Notes: generated from the sequence alone by a model not told the origin. DNA of 20,000 nucleotides from Prorocentrum cordatum (GCA_963575745.1 CAUYUJ010003447.1:1209284-1229283); one strand, 5' to 3'; positions 8,564-17,160 are shown, numbered from the stretch's first letter. A program made the numbers and translations.

Positions 8564-8840
8564 TGACTGTGAAGGGCACGGTGGTCTTGAGGAATGCGCT
8601 CGTGGGAAACTTCTGGACCGAATCCCGTTTGCATGAAAATGGATATGACACGGAATGCCAGGGACTTTGTCGGCGACGTGGTCTGGAAGTTGAAACCCCT
8701 CTCCACCGTTGCTGGCAGTGCCCGCGCAATGCTGATATTCCCTCTGCAGCTGTTCTTCGTGCACAGCCTCTGTGTGCTCGAGCACTTGAAGAGGCTAACG
8801 CGTGTCCTTCCTTGTGGCGTCGCGGGCTCATGCCTAAATG
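8564..8840 (+). pseudogene. LINE ORF2 zinc-finger (CCHC-like) segment
   Basis: A new frame carries CQGLCRRRGLEVETPLHRCW followed by QCP (8656-8724). The Cys-Cys-His-Cys arrangement with HRxWxCP resembles the zf-RVT-like motif found between reverse transcriptase and RNase H in many LINEs. RAQPLCARALEEANACPSLW, then RRGLMP, follows and leads up to the RNase H domain. It probably bound zinc and contacted RNA or DNA (inference from the family). Confidence 0.7.
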
Positions 8841-9300
8841 TAGGTCGACGTGGATGGCTTCCTCGTCGGTACCCTTCCCGGTGAGGCCCAGAGCTATCAG
8901 AGGGCTGAGCTGCTGGCGTTGGTCATGTTGCTTCGTCATACTGGGGGAGGGGGTTGGTATTCTCTGATCACCTACCTGTTGCGCAAAGTTTTCGTAAAGC
9001 ACAGATATTGTTACAGAAATCGGATATGCTAGATCTGTGGGTGGAGATTTGGAATATCCTGAAGGAGAGGGAGGGGGAAGTTGAACGTAGGTGGGCTAAG
9101 TCGCACCCGACGGTGCGACAGGTTGCTGCGCTCGGACTGACCAGGATTGAACGTATCTTGATCTTTGTGGCCGACGGACTTGCGAACGAGGCGGCAGCCC
9201 GCGGCAGTACCCTTGTCTCCCTCATCGAACGCACCCACCGAGAGGACCACCTCCATCGCGACATGTTAAATAGGTTGGTTGCCATCCAGCGTGAAGTGGT
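8841..9300 (+). pseudogene. LINE ORF2 RNase H domain, internally shortened and frameshifted
   Basis: The frame starting at 8844 reads VDVDGFLVGTLPGEAQSYQ and then RAELLALVMLL. DG fits the first Asp motif and RAEL the catalytic Glu. The two lie closer together than in intact domains, which suggests a deletion after DG. A frame change near 8955 then gives SDHLPVAQSF (the next Asp motif), LDLWVEIWNIL, WAKSHPT (9092-9112) and VADGLANEAAA (about 9167-9199), matching the KxHxT and final Asp motifs. RNase H would remove the RNA template after first-strand synthesis. Confidence 0.75.
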
Positions 9301-9800
9301 CCTGCCTTGTGCACGCGAGCGCACGCGTGTTGGGCATGAGCACGTGCGGATTCGTGGGCCTGGGACTAGCATGCACACGCGCGTGGAGCGGGCGCGCGAG
9401 CAACAGCGCAGTCCCGTGGTCCTCCGAACTTTGATCAAGCGTAGCACTTGTTCCGCGAACTGTTCTCTGAAAGGCCCCCCTTTCCTGTTTCAGGCCAGGG
9501 CCATGCCTCGGGCCCAAGCATGTACGCTTGCCCGAGCCTGCAGGTGATGGGAAGGCGCAGCTGGGGAAAGGGACGGAGGAGACCCCTCCGTCCCACCGTC
9601 TCGTCTCCAGCTCCCATCCCTCGCATGCCCTTCGTTTACTGAGCGGAGTGTTGTTATGCAACGAATGCGGGGCCTTCGGAGTGGTGAATGCCCGGAACTT
9701 GAAGGGGGAATGTCCTCCCACGGGCCCCACTGCTAAAGGTAGGGAGGCCCTTGGGAGGCTCAGCCGTGGGCTCCCCCCAAAGTCAGGAATGGTTTTCCCA
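9301..9800 (+). pseudogene. LINE ORF2 C-terminal Cys domain
   Basis: After the RNase H the frame from 8954 runs to a TGA at 9545-9547. An overlapping frame then carries HALRLLSGVLLCNECGAFGV, NARNLKGECPPTGPTAKGRE and ALGRLSRGLPPKSG (about 9624-9789). The CxxC, a later Cys and a basic RLxRGLPP ending resemble the terminal segment that I recall from dinoflagellate LINE-like proteins. No function is assigned. A frameshift in 9528-9547 is needed to join it. It marks the 3' end of the recognisable coding region. Confidence 0.62.
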
Positions 9801-9804
9801 CGAG

Positions 9805-10790
9805 ACTACGTCCCCTGTTGCACGGCCGTGGGGTGTCTCGCGGTGACCGTTGCTCAGAGGTCGTGTCCCTGCCAGTGGCGTGGTTTGGGCCCACATGGAA
9901 GGTTCGATCTGGGGTTAGCGGTGTCCTGCTCGGCGGTGCCGGTTAGGCTGCCAGCCCTGGAACTCGGGCCTTGGAGTTCCGCCGCGCAGGCGTTGCTGGC
10001 CGTCCGTTTCACTGCCTCGTGCTGCGCACGCCCCCTGGTGCATGGCCGTGGGGTGATGTCTCCCCTGCGGTGACCGCTGCCCAGGGGGCCGCCCCAGGCA
10101 TGTGAGCGCGTTAGGGCACGGGGGAGGCCCCGTCCTCCCTGACCGATACCCTATGGCGTGCTGGATTTGCTATGGCCTTGGCGTGAGTGGACTCGCGTGG
10201 CAGGTTCGATCTGGGGTTTTGTTGCGTTCTGTTCGGCGGTGCTGGTTACGCAACCAACCATAGAACTCGGGCTTTGGAGTTCCGCGGGCTGGCGCCGCTA
10301 GCCGTCCTTTTCACTGCCCCGTGGTGTCCTCGCCCCTGTCGCATGGCCGTGGGCTGAGGTCTCCCCTGCGGCGACTGCTGCTCAGGGGGCCGCCTAGTTT
10401 CAAGTGCGCGTAAGGGCACGGAGGATGCAAACGTCCTCCCTGACCGTGGCCCTTTGACGTGCTGATAATTTGCCTATGGCCTCGGCGTGAAATGGGCTCA
10501 CGCGGCAAGTTCGATCTGGGGTGTTGCCGTGTCCTGCTCGGCGGTGCAGGTTACGCAGCCAGCCCGGGAATTCAGGCCTTGGAATCCCGTCGGGCAGGCG
10601 CCGCTGGCCGTCCTTTTCACTGCCCCGTGGTGTCCTCGTCCCTCAGTCGCACGGCCGTGGGGTGATGTCTTCCCTGCGGTGACCGATGCTCAGGGGGCCG
10701 CCACCGTATGTATAGTTTGCGCGGCAGGCACGGGGGATGATCTTGCCCTCCCCGACCATATGCCCTGCTGCGGCATAGGACTGTTTTTCT
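9805..10790. repeat. Tandem array of about 300-bp units at the LINE 3' end
   Basis: gttcgatctgggg recurs at 9902, 10204 and 10509 (302 and 305 bp apart). A second anchor, ggccgtggg, recurs near 9824, 10044, 10344 and 10653 (220, 300 and 309 bp apart), so the first unit is about 80 bp short. Each unit also carries tgtcctgctcggcggtg, ggccgtcc..ttcactgcc and a gggcacgg..cctccctgacc block. The array begins within about 20 nt of the end of LINE coding, so it may be the element's 3' UTR amplified in tandem, or an older satellite at the insertion site. Open frames here are repeat-driven. Confidence 0.88.
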
Positions 10791-10911
10791 CTTGCAATGT
10801 CCCTAGCCATGCAGGCCAGGGTGTGATGGTGGCACCCCACTCGTGAGTGCTGTGTGCGGCCAGGCTTGCACCTGGGGACCGCCAATGCTGCTTCATGCTT
10901 CATGCTTGATG

Positions 10912-10950
10912 CTCCTCCTCCTCCTCCTCCTCCTCCTCCTCCTCCTCCTC
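10912..10950. repeat. (TCC)n microsatellite
   Basis: About 39 nt of pure CTC/TCC. It follows the 300-bp array and is in the same orientation as the TCC tract just before the spliced-leader relict at 4002. It is preceded by gcttcatgcttcatgcttgatgc-type short repeats. Confidence 0.95.
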
Positions 10951-11080
10951 TGTACCCTCTGCTCCTCATGCCGTTGCTGCTCCACCTCCCCCTTTATATA
11001 CCAGCCTGCCTGATGCACTGAAGGCAACAGGGGGAAGTGCGCCAAGAGTGGCATGAAGTGCGGCGGGGCGCCCCACATAC
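10951..11080. other. No recognisable feature
   Basis: Unique-looking DNA between the microsatellite and the hairpin pair. A minus-strand open frame of 194 codons spans 10966-11550, but it has no domain and crosses the inverted repeats, so it is not called. Confidence 0.4.
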
Positions 11081-11081
11081 A

Positions 11082-11258
11082 CCAGTGGCGACATCCGAAC
11101 CCTACCCCCACCAACCATCGATTGTTGAACCGATGGGAGGCACGGGTTGGGTTCAGAATGCGCCACGTGTTCGATGAATCCGAGCTCTACCCCCGACGCC
11201 CATCGAATGGCCTGAGTCGTTGATCGGCGAGGGTCGGGTTCAGATTTCGCCGTCGAAT
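11082..11258. repeat. Two adjacent copies of an imperfect hairpin
   Basis: In the first copy, gtggcgacatccgaaccct and ccatcga on the left pair imperfectly with gatggga and gggttcagaatgcgccac on the right (11084-11168). In the second, gatgaatccgagctct and acccccgacgcccatcga pair with gatcggcgagggtcgggtt and cagatttcg (about 11171-11255). The arms of both copies are related (ccgaaccc/ggttcag cores), so this is a tandem pair of inverted repeats. It could be a small MITE-like remnant or a structured RNA. No terminal duplication was confirmed. Confidence 0.55.
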
Positions 11259-11800
11259 GCAATGCTTCTGCTCTGGGCCAGCACTGACCTCGAGGCCTCA
11301 CCGAAACGGGGCACTGCTCAGATGATCTTCCTTCTCCACACCCTCCTCCAGCGCTCTTCTTCCGTTGCCCCTGCAGAAACAGCGCCGAAGAGAAAAGAGT
11401 GAGCAACCCCGGGACCTGAGATGTTGCTGGTCGCGCCCACGGTGGACCCTTTGGTGTGGAAAGTGGACGCGGTAGGAGGCATCTTCGGGTCATGCTTGGA
11501 CCTGAGCCACTCCACGCAGGACCAGCTACGAAACAAAGAGACGGGGTCAAGAGCGATCCAGAAGCTCGTCTAGAAGCAGAAACAATGGGACGACGAAGGC
11601 AGCCCTGGCGGACAGCAGTTGGAGAGAGGGCTCACGACTAGGTGACGGAGCGGCAGGAGTAGATTCAAGAGGACCTCGGAGGAGAAGCGAAAGCAGGAGC
11701 ATGAAAGGGGGAGCAAGAATTAGGAATGATTGGGGAAGGCAGATGCAAGACGATGGAAGACCCGCCGACCCCCGCTTGCCAGGGAAGAAAATCGGGCGAA
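11259..11800. other. Unassigned DNA
   Basis: No domain, tandem repeat or RNA gene recognised. 11640-11730 is purine-rich. Short open frames on either strand look random in composition. Confidence 0.4.
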
Positions 11801-11804
11801 TATT

Positions 11805-11855
11805 GACATGGATTATGAATCCGTGGATCTGGTGAGCGAACACCAAATCCATGTC
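11805..11855. other. Perfect 10-bp inverted repeat
   Basis: gacatggatt (11805-11814) is the reverse complement of aatccatgtc (11846-11855), with a 31-nt loop that itself contains a further atcc/ggat pair. It is a small isolated hairpin in otherwise unassigned DNA. There is no poly-T tract to suggest a terminator. Confidence 0.5.
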
Positions 11856-12057
11856 GGAAGGAACGTGTTGCCACATGCAGGTCGCGAATGCCTGATGCAA
11901 CATGCCCTGTGTGCTCAACCACACATGTAAAAGGCATATCACACGGTGTTGATAAATGTTTATAAAGAATCATCAAACCCCCATATCATCTCCACTGGAC
12001 GCACCTTGGCCACCACGGTCGCTGGTGGCGTTTCCCTACTGTGGTAAGCCATTGCTT

Positions 12058-12640
12058 GTCAAACTAAACTCTGTGTGATGTGTTGTGTTATGTTATAGTA
12101 TGGCACGTGTTCTGAGGTGTCATGTCAATATGCGTAATTATGGTGTGCTATGATGCGGTATGTTATGGCATGCTATGCGTAAGTGTGTTAAAAGTAATGT
12201 TGTGTTGCGCCGTGATATTTATAATATTGATACAACGCAACGCCATGGTATGCTTTGTAATACTATACAATACTGGGTGCTGTTGTACTACATCGTGCTA
12301 TTGTATGATATGACGTGGTATGTTATGACGTGCATATGCTACACCGGCGTATGAACATATACTGTGCGATGGTAAGATATATTGTGTTATGAATTGTGGT
12401 GCCTTGATATGTTCTACATGACCCATTACGGCATGACGTACTGTGATATGCGATGTAATGTTCTGCTAGTTCATAATGTGAGGTGTCGCGTTGTGTCATG
12501 GTATGCGTTGTCATGGTATGTCCTGGTATGGCATGTTACGCCATGCTCTGACATGAAGTGATCTGAATTGCGATGCTCTGTTAGAATATGGTGTGGGGTG
12601 TGGTGGTATGGTGTGCTATGTATGCTCCACTCTGCCATGA
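12058..12640. repeat. Degenerate satellite with 5-bp periodicity (TATGN-like)
   Basis: Split into fives, the sequence repeatedly gives tatgt, tatag, tatgg, catgc, tatgc and similar words over almost 600 bp, with no strict copies. AT content is clearly above that of the surrounding DNA. Open frames here are Cys/Met/Tyr-rich artefacts. A related array lies at 18462-18838. Confidence 0.75.
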
Positions 12641-12721
12641 CTCGTCCGGAGACGACGCCCGCTGCTTACCCCTCACGAGGAGCGTGGCCCCCGAAGAGGG
12701 AGCTACATTGAGGACCCCCTC

Positions 12722-12995
12722 TTTTGACCGACCGCCTCCAAGATGGCCCCCAAAGGCCCCCCCAGGGCTCCCAACAGGCCACCAAGAGGGTCCTACGAGC
12801 GCCCCTAGAGGCCCAAGAGGCATCCAGGAGACCCCCGAGAGGCCTCCAGGAAGCCCCCGAGCGGCCCCAGAGAGCCCACGATGACCTCCAAGAAGGCTCA
12901 AGATAGCCGAAGATTGCTCAAGATGGCTCCCAAGATGCTCCAAGAGGCCCCAAGACCGCAAGAGGCCCCAAGACCGTTCCACGACGGCTCGAGAT
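12722..12995. repeat. Degenerate minisatellite, about 11-bp unit
   Basis: Variants of ccaagaggccc and caagatggctc recur almost continuously, clearest at 12896-12975 (for example caagaggccccaagaccg appears twice in succession). Translation gives Pro/Arg/Glu-rich runs in all plus frames without a stable protein pattern, so it is scored as a repeat. Confidence 0.7.
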
Positions 12996-13189
12996 GGCCA
13001 GCCCACTCAGACGTCCCATGACTTCTGAATGGGCTGACTATGCGTGTCTCTTCCTCTCTCCCCCCTGTCAGCTCTCATGGGCATCGTTGCTGGATAGGCT
13101 GGTGGGAATACATGTTTACCAGTGGAAGTGTTCCAGCTTTCTATGCCGACAAGAAGGTATGACGCCATTCCTTGCTGTCTACGAAGGAG

Positions 13190-13475
13190 AGTGTTCCAGC
13201 TGCCCACGGTGTCGGTTCGAGCCCTCAATTTTACCCAACGCTGACTGTTCTAGCCACACACGGTGTAGGTTCAGCGAGAGCGTTCCAGCCGCCCACGGCG
13301 TGGGTTCAAGCCACGCGCGTTTACCCAGCGCGAGCGTTCCAGCCGCGCACGGCGTGGGTCCCAGCCATGCATGTTTACTGAGCGCGAGCGTTTCCAGCCG
13401 CACACGGCGTGGGGTGCATCCATGCGCTTCTACCGAACGCGAGCGATCCAGCCGCCCACGGCGGATTTTCACTAG
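13190..13475. repeat. Tandem repeat, about 54-bp unit
   Basis: The block gcgttccagccgcccacggc recurs with variation. Its gttccagc core lies at 13193, 13247, 13282, 13336, 13390 and 13445. Intervals are 54-55 bp except one of 35 bp, which is a shortened unit. Each unit also holds cacggcgtgggt and, in several, a tttaccca/gcgcgag junction. A further gtgttccagctt at 13130-13141 may be a diverged outlying copy. Confidence 0.87.
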
Positions 13476-13512
13476 CGAATTCATCTGCTGACTGCAGGAG
13501 AAGCAGCTATAA

Positions 13513-13823
13513 CCAGATGCCTCAACTTATAAGATCGACCGGCCGACCGAGGAGGAGAAGGAGCTGAAATGGAAGGTTTGTCCAGCGGATTCTCAGACCA
13601 TCTGTGGCTCGGTGGCTCAGGAGGAGCAGCAGAAGCCGGAGCAGGAGGAGAAGCCCCCCCCCCCACCCTTGCCCCAGCTGCCCCCGAGGGCGTGGCACGT
13701 ACTTCGGGGGCTTCTCCTGGCCCCAGCCCGCGAGGCGGCAGCGCCCACACGCGCGCGCGCGAGCTACGGGGCGGAAGGGAGGCGTGCCACCACGACCTTG
13801 ACGCAGACAAGAACGAAGGACTG
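13513..13823 (+). CDS. Possible exon of an unrecognised protein
   Basis: One frame stays open from just after a TAA at 13510-13512 to a TGA at 13822. It reads PDASTYKIDRPTEEEKELKW, then KVCPADSQTICGSVAQ, then a Gln/Glu/Pro-rich part. The first 45 residues have balanced, protein-like composition, while the rest is low complexity. No start codon is convincing. A ctgcag lies upstream near 13496 and could be an acceptor, but it is separated by the TAA. No domain is recognised. It could equally be chance in GC-rich DNA. Confidence 0.22.
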
Positions 13824-13847
13824 ACGACGACGACGATGACGATGATG

Positions 13848-13879
<32 letters not shown>

Positions 13880-13908
13880 GATGATGATGAGGATGGTGAT
13901 GATGATGG
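13823..13908. repeat. (GAT)n microsatellite
   Basis: gacgacgacgatgac passes into about 75 nt of GAT with occasional GGT. It reads as poly-Met, poly-Asp or poly-His/Ile depending on strand and frame, all artefacts. Confidence 0.95.
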
Positions 13909-14165
13909 GGAGTATGAGATTTTGCTGCGGTAACCATGATGACAATGGTGGCGATAATGATGACGGTGATGCGTGGCTGAATCATGCGTGGTTCAATCAC
14001 GATGGTGGAAGTTGGATGCTGAATCACGCGTGACGGTGATCAATGGTGAACGGTGGATGGTGACGAAAGAGCCTGTTGATGAGTGGTGAGTGGTGGATGA
14101 TGGATGTTGTTGCTGATGATGACTCATGCCTTCATGTCCGATGAATTGTGGATGGCGGTCATGGC
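13909..14165. repeat. GATG/GGTGA-rich simple sequence
   Basis: Diffuse repeats of gatgatg, ggtga, gtggtg and gaatcatgcgtgg-like words continue beyond the GAT tract, for example two copies of an aatcacgcgtg/aatcatgcgtgg word near 13980-14030. No unit length is stable. Confidence 0.5.
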
Positions 14166-14460
14166 GAAGATCATGCGAGGAGGAGAAGGGAAGAATAAAA
14201 AATCTGAGGAACGCGTATCGAATACGTTTTCGCGATGCTACGAGATACGGTCGGTCCTTTCTGAGCCGGCAGACGCCTGCAGAGGCCAGAGAAGAAGCAT
14301 GGAGGAGGAGGAAAAGAAGGGGGAGAAGGTCCAGCGAGGAGGGAGGTGGAGGAAAAGGGAGAAGGGACAGGGGAAGGAGGAGCGGAAGAGGATAAGGGTA
14401 AGCACAAGGAGGAGGCAGCAGGAGGGAGCGGGAGAGGGGCCGGAGGAGGAGAGGACCGCG
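14166..14460. repeat. Purine-rich (GGA/GAA) tract
   Basis: The plus strand is strongly purine-biased, with gaggagg, ggaggaa and agaagg words throughout and densest at 14290-14455. The Lys/Arg/Glu-rich or Pro/Ser-rich open frames across it mirror this bias. Confidence 0.7.
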
Positions 14461-14662
14461 ATGATACTGCGCGGGAAGTCTGCCTTGCCGTTGACGCAGT
14501 TTGATTATCACGCTTTTCCTGCTCCTCGCCTCGTCATCGCCCGACTCCACGGGAACGGCATGCACAAAACGTTCGGGACACGCGCCGATATCTCGGATCT
14601 ACGCTGGCTCCCTCTCCCACGCGCGCTGAGCGCGCCTGGGGCAGCGCCAGACGCGCTGCCAG
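14461..14662 (+). CDS. Possible exon ending at a strong splice donor
   Basis: The open frame here reads MILRGKSALPLTQFDYHAFP, then APRLVIARLHGNGMHK, and continues to ALSAPGAAPDALP. Unlike its flanks it is not low complexity. It ends at ctgccag|gtgagtcc (GT at 14663), a textbook donor. A long pyrimidine tract follows, closing with tttatcag at 15361-15368, so an intron of about 706 bp is conceivable. After joining, the frame closes within about 25 codons. No domain is recognised. Confidence 0.2.
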
Positions 14663-14740
14663 GTGAGTCCAATGACGATGCAAGAAATCCGCGCAGCCCC
14701 GAAAATGTATGTTTATGCCGTTGCCTCTTCTGCGAACAAT

Positions 14741-14779
14741 TCCTCCTCTTCCTCCTCCTCCTGCTCCTCCTCCTCCTCC
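14741..14779. repeat. (TCC)n microsatellite
   Basis: About 39 nt of TCC with one CTT and one CTG interruption, preceding a CT-rich region. Confidence 0.9.
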
Positions 14780-14929
14780 GTCATCGTCACCCTCCGCAAC
14801 CCCCTCCTAATCTTATTCACCGGCTCGGGCGATTGCGAAGTGAAACGCGTCGTGAGCACCATGACCTAGAGGTAATAGATAATACTGCGACGCACGCGGG
14901 CATGCTGAAAGTGCAACATGTCATCCGCC

Positions 14930-15362
14930 GTGCTCTCCTCTCTACGTCTCGTCCTCCTCCAGCTCCCCCCCTACTCTTCTCGTCACCAGTCCTCCCCCCA
15001 ATCCAGACCTCATTTTTTCCCTCCCGCCCTCTTCCCCATCCTCGTTCCACTCCTGCCCTTCCCTTTGGTTGATTTTTCCCGTGCTACCACCTCCTCCTCG
15101 TCGTTCACGCTCTTTCCCCTCCGAGCCCTACTCTTTCTACACTCCCTTCCGTCCTTCCACGGTTTGCGCCAATGCCCCCTCCTTTCCCCAAATTGCCCCC
15201 TCCTTATCTTCATCCATGCCCGTCCGCCTCCTCCTCCTCCACCTCCTCTTCCTTCTCCTCTCCCGCTTCCTAACCTCATCATCATCCTACTATTACCATC
15301 CTCCGTCATATCCCTCATGTCTTCCTCATCATTTTTGCCTGTCACATCATCCGTGCCCTCTT
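14930..15362. repeat. Long pyrimidine-rich tract
   Basis: More than 400 bp are strongly biased to C and T on the plus strand, with cctcctcc and ctctttcc words but no fixed unit. The Ser/Pro/Leu-rich frames are compositional. It could act as an extended polypyrimidine tract of an intron if 14663-15368 is one. Confidence 0.7.
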
Positions 15363-15368
15363 TATCAG

Positions 15369-15707
15369 ATGGCCCCCCTCTCTCGAGTCAGCGCGCGGAG
15401 TGGAAAAAAGGTGCGCGCCCATGGTGGTTTTGATGCAGCCATGGAGTTGCGTCTGCTCCTCTTTCCCTCAAGGGCGTACTTGCCCCTAAGACTGTGGCGG
15501 ACTTGCTTGCACGGTGGGGGGGAACTTGTGGCGAGGCGAAACCCCAAAAAAGTCTGCACTTCATGCAAATCGAAACGTGCCATAAAAGGACCGAAAAGGC
15601 GTTCCTGGCCACGAGGATCATCGGCCACGGATGGGTTCCCTGGCCTGGATCTCGAGAGCGCCACGAAAATCCGAGCCCCTCCTCAGGATACCAAAAGGCA
15701 CCACTGA
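15369..15707 (+). CDS. Possible small protein or exon, unrecognised
   Basis: An ATG directly follows tttatcag and opens a 112-codon frame to a stop at 15705-15707. It begins MAPLSRVSARSGKK, contains MELRLLLFPSRAYLPLRLWR, and has a basic part KKVCTSCKSKRAIKGPKRR with a CxxC. An overlapping frame (from 15475; VADLLARWGGTCGEA, then EKAFLATRIIGHGWVP) also looks protein-like, so a frameshift or the other frame may be the true one. No family is recognised. Confidence 0.22.
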   Translation: MAPLSRVSARSGKKVRAHGGFDAAMELRLLLFPSRAYLPLRLWRTCLHGGGELVARRNPKKVCTSCKSKRAIKGPKRRSWPRGSSATDGFPGLDLESATKIRAPPQDTKRHH

Positions 15708-15709
15708 GT

Positions 15710-16090
15710 GGCGCGCTGCATTTAGCGTATTTAGAAATAGGTTGTATCGATTTAACATATACTTAACGTTGGGGCCGCGTTCGTTCATATTCCACCGTTG
15801 CGCAAATGTTCACAACTGAATGGTCTTGGCATCATGGTGCCGAACCAAACGAAACTAACATATCGTAAGTTCACTCCAACTCGTCATATGTGGCCAAGCT
15901 TTCCACGTCGTGTGAAACAGCTAGGTTGCTGTGCCATTGTGTTTCCGTTGGCTCCTGGGCTTTTGGCAACGTTGCAATTGCCGTCTGTGGTTCTGCTCTG
16001 GGAATATGCCGTTCGTGTGCCACTTCCGCTTTTCAGCCCCACTCCTGCTTCTTTCCCCCGCCCGATTACCTCCCGATGTCTTCTCAACCC
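15710..16090. other. Unassigned, locally AT-richer DNA
   Basis: No repeat or domain recognised. AT content is higher between 15720 and 15900 than around it. Short open frames look random. Confidence 0.4.
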
Positions 16091-16092
16091 CA

Positions 16093-16224
16093 CTCCTCCT
16101 CCTCCTCCTCCTCCTCCTCCTCCTCCTCCTCCTCCTCCTCCTTATCATCATCATCATCATCCTTCTCCTCCTCCTCCTCCTCCCCCCCCTCCTCCCCCTC
16201 CTCTTCCTCCTCCCCCTCCCCCAT
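16093..16224. repeat. (TCC)n with internal (TCA)n microsatellite
   Basis: About 50 nt of pure TCC, then about 18 nt of ATC, then TCC and CCCCT variants to about 16224. Poly-Ser, poly-Pro, poly-Leu and poly-Glu frames across it are artefacts. Confidence 0.95.
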
Positions 16225-16560
16225 CCTGTTTACATTCGGTAGCGCGCGACAGTGCACAAGAACAGCGGACAACGAACACTTGCATGCCCCAACTCGCTGC
16301 CTTATGCGCGCCGTTGTCTGCCGTTCAATCTGACCCCCCAAAAGTTTGCCTCAGAAACGATGCCCGCCCCGACCCGTCCGCTAGGTCGATATAGAACATA
16401 TAGTCGCATGCGCGTTCCTCCAAGATCAGTTACCCCATAGACTGGGATACTTCACGATGGGCAGTCTGACTTTCATGAGGGGTCCCCCAGGAATGTCAGA
16501 AACCTTGATATTGGAGGTGGGCTCGGGCACGTGATCCGTATTGGCCCCTATACCCCCGTG
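16225..16560. other. No recognisable feature
   Basis: Unique-looking DNA between the microsatellite and the 131-bp duplication. No domain or structured element was seen. Confidence 0.4.
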
Positions 16561-16561
16561 C

Positions 16562-16823
16562 CCGACCGCACAGCCTTGGAGTTTGAGCCTTTTTCGGGCG
16601 TCCCGCCACCCCCGCCCCCCTCTCATTTCACTGCCGCTGGCAAACTCGATCGTGCACAGACGCGGGCGGCCACGCCGCCGCCGTGCCTGCATCCGACCGA
16701 ACGGCTTTGGAGTTTGAGCCGTTTTCGGGCGTCCCGCCACCTCCGCCCCCATCTCATGTTACTGCCGCTGGCAAACTCGATCGTGCACGCACGCGGGTGG
16801 CCACGCCGCCGCCGTTCCCGCAT
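16562..16823. repeat. Two tandem copies of a 131-bp unit
   Basis: ccgaccg..c.ttggagtttgag starts at 16562 and again at 16693. The copies are about 90 percent identical by eye, with shared blocks ttttcgggcgtcccgccacc, actgccgctggcaaactcga and cacgccgccgccgt. Since 131 is not a multiple of 3, the frame shifts between copies, which argues against a protein repeat. Confidence 0.9.
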
Positions 16824-17160
16824 TCCTATATGCACAACCCGCGTGGGCAAGCGCATGCGTCCATGCGTGCACACTAGCGCGCCAGTGGCGGTCAGCGCAA
16901 ACGAGGAACATTGTACTTTTTGTGTGGTCAAGTGTACGCTGGCTGTTCCCATTCCTCACTCGCAGTGCCATGGTACGACAGACGACCGATGTATACATAT
17001 ATATATATATAAAAATAAAAGTCAAGGATGCATCTCTGCATATCTGCACTGATACACACGTCCAAGCCTACAACTTTGAGCTCACTAGAGAGCCCGCGAC
17101 CGATTGTCTACACACGGGCCCTGATTCTCGCTGGGCTCACCAACACTACATCGAGGCCTC
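16824..17160. other. Unassigned DNA with a short (AT)n tract
   Basis: An AT microsatellite (about 16995-17010) is followed by A-rich sequence to about 17030 (aaaaataaaag). The rest shows no repeat or domain. The A-rich piece is too short and impure to be called a retroposon tail. Confidence 0.55.

Larger units (their letters stand above)
4002..9800 (+). mobile_element. Nearly full-length, inactive LINE-type non-LTR retrotransposon
   Basis: Reading left to right there is a relict spliced leader, a 5' leader of about 160 nt, ORF1 (zinc motif plus Ala/Glu-rich helical segment plus acidic tail), a 48-nt gap, then ORF2 in the order EEP endonuclease, linker, reverse transcriptase, thumb/connection, CCHC-like motif, RNase H and C-terminal Cys domain. 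This is the architecture of autonomous LINEs and resembles the abundant LINE-like families of dinoflagellate genomes. The element is about 5.8 kb. No poly-A tail or certain target-site duplication was found, and the 3' end runs into a tandem array of about 300-bp units. Multiple frameshifts, stops and a microsatellite expansion show that it is dead. Confidence 0.87.

Noticed and set aside
9528-10073. Single gene running from the LINE C-terminus into the 300-bp array
   Set aside because: Protein-like content stops near 9800. The rest follows the tandem repeat.
10966-11550. Minus-strand open frame of 194 codons
   Set aside because: It crosses the paired hairpins, has no domain and random-looking composition, and has no splice or SL context.
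11805-11855. Rho-independent-type terminator at the 10-bp hairpin
   Set aside because: The loop is 31 nt, no T-run follows, and the genome is eukaryotic.
12588-13006. Pro/Arg-rich proteins on the plus strand, Gly/Leu-rich on the minus strand
   Set aside because: Driven by the roughly 11-bp minisatellite. Several frames are open at once.
14104-15072. Open frame of 322 codons on the plus strand
   Set aside because: It spans a purine tract, a TCC repeat and a pyrimidine tract. Only 14461-14662 within it is not low complexity, and that part is reported separately.
16985-17030. AT-rich motif with tatatata and aaaaataaaag as promoter or poly-A signal
   Set aside because: It is an (AT)n microsatellite with a short A-rich edge. 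Dinoflagellates generally lack a canonical TATA box, and no gene starts nearby.
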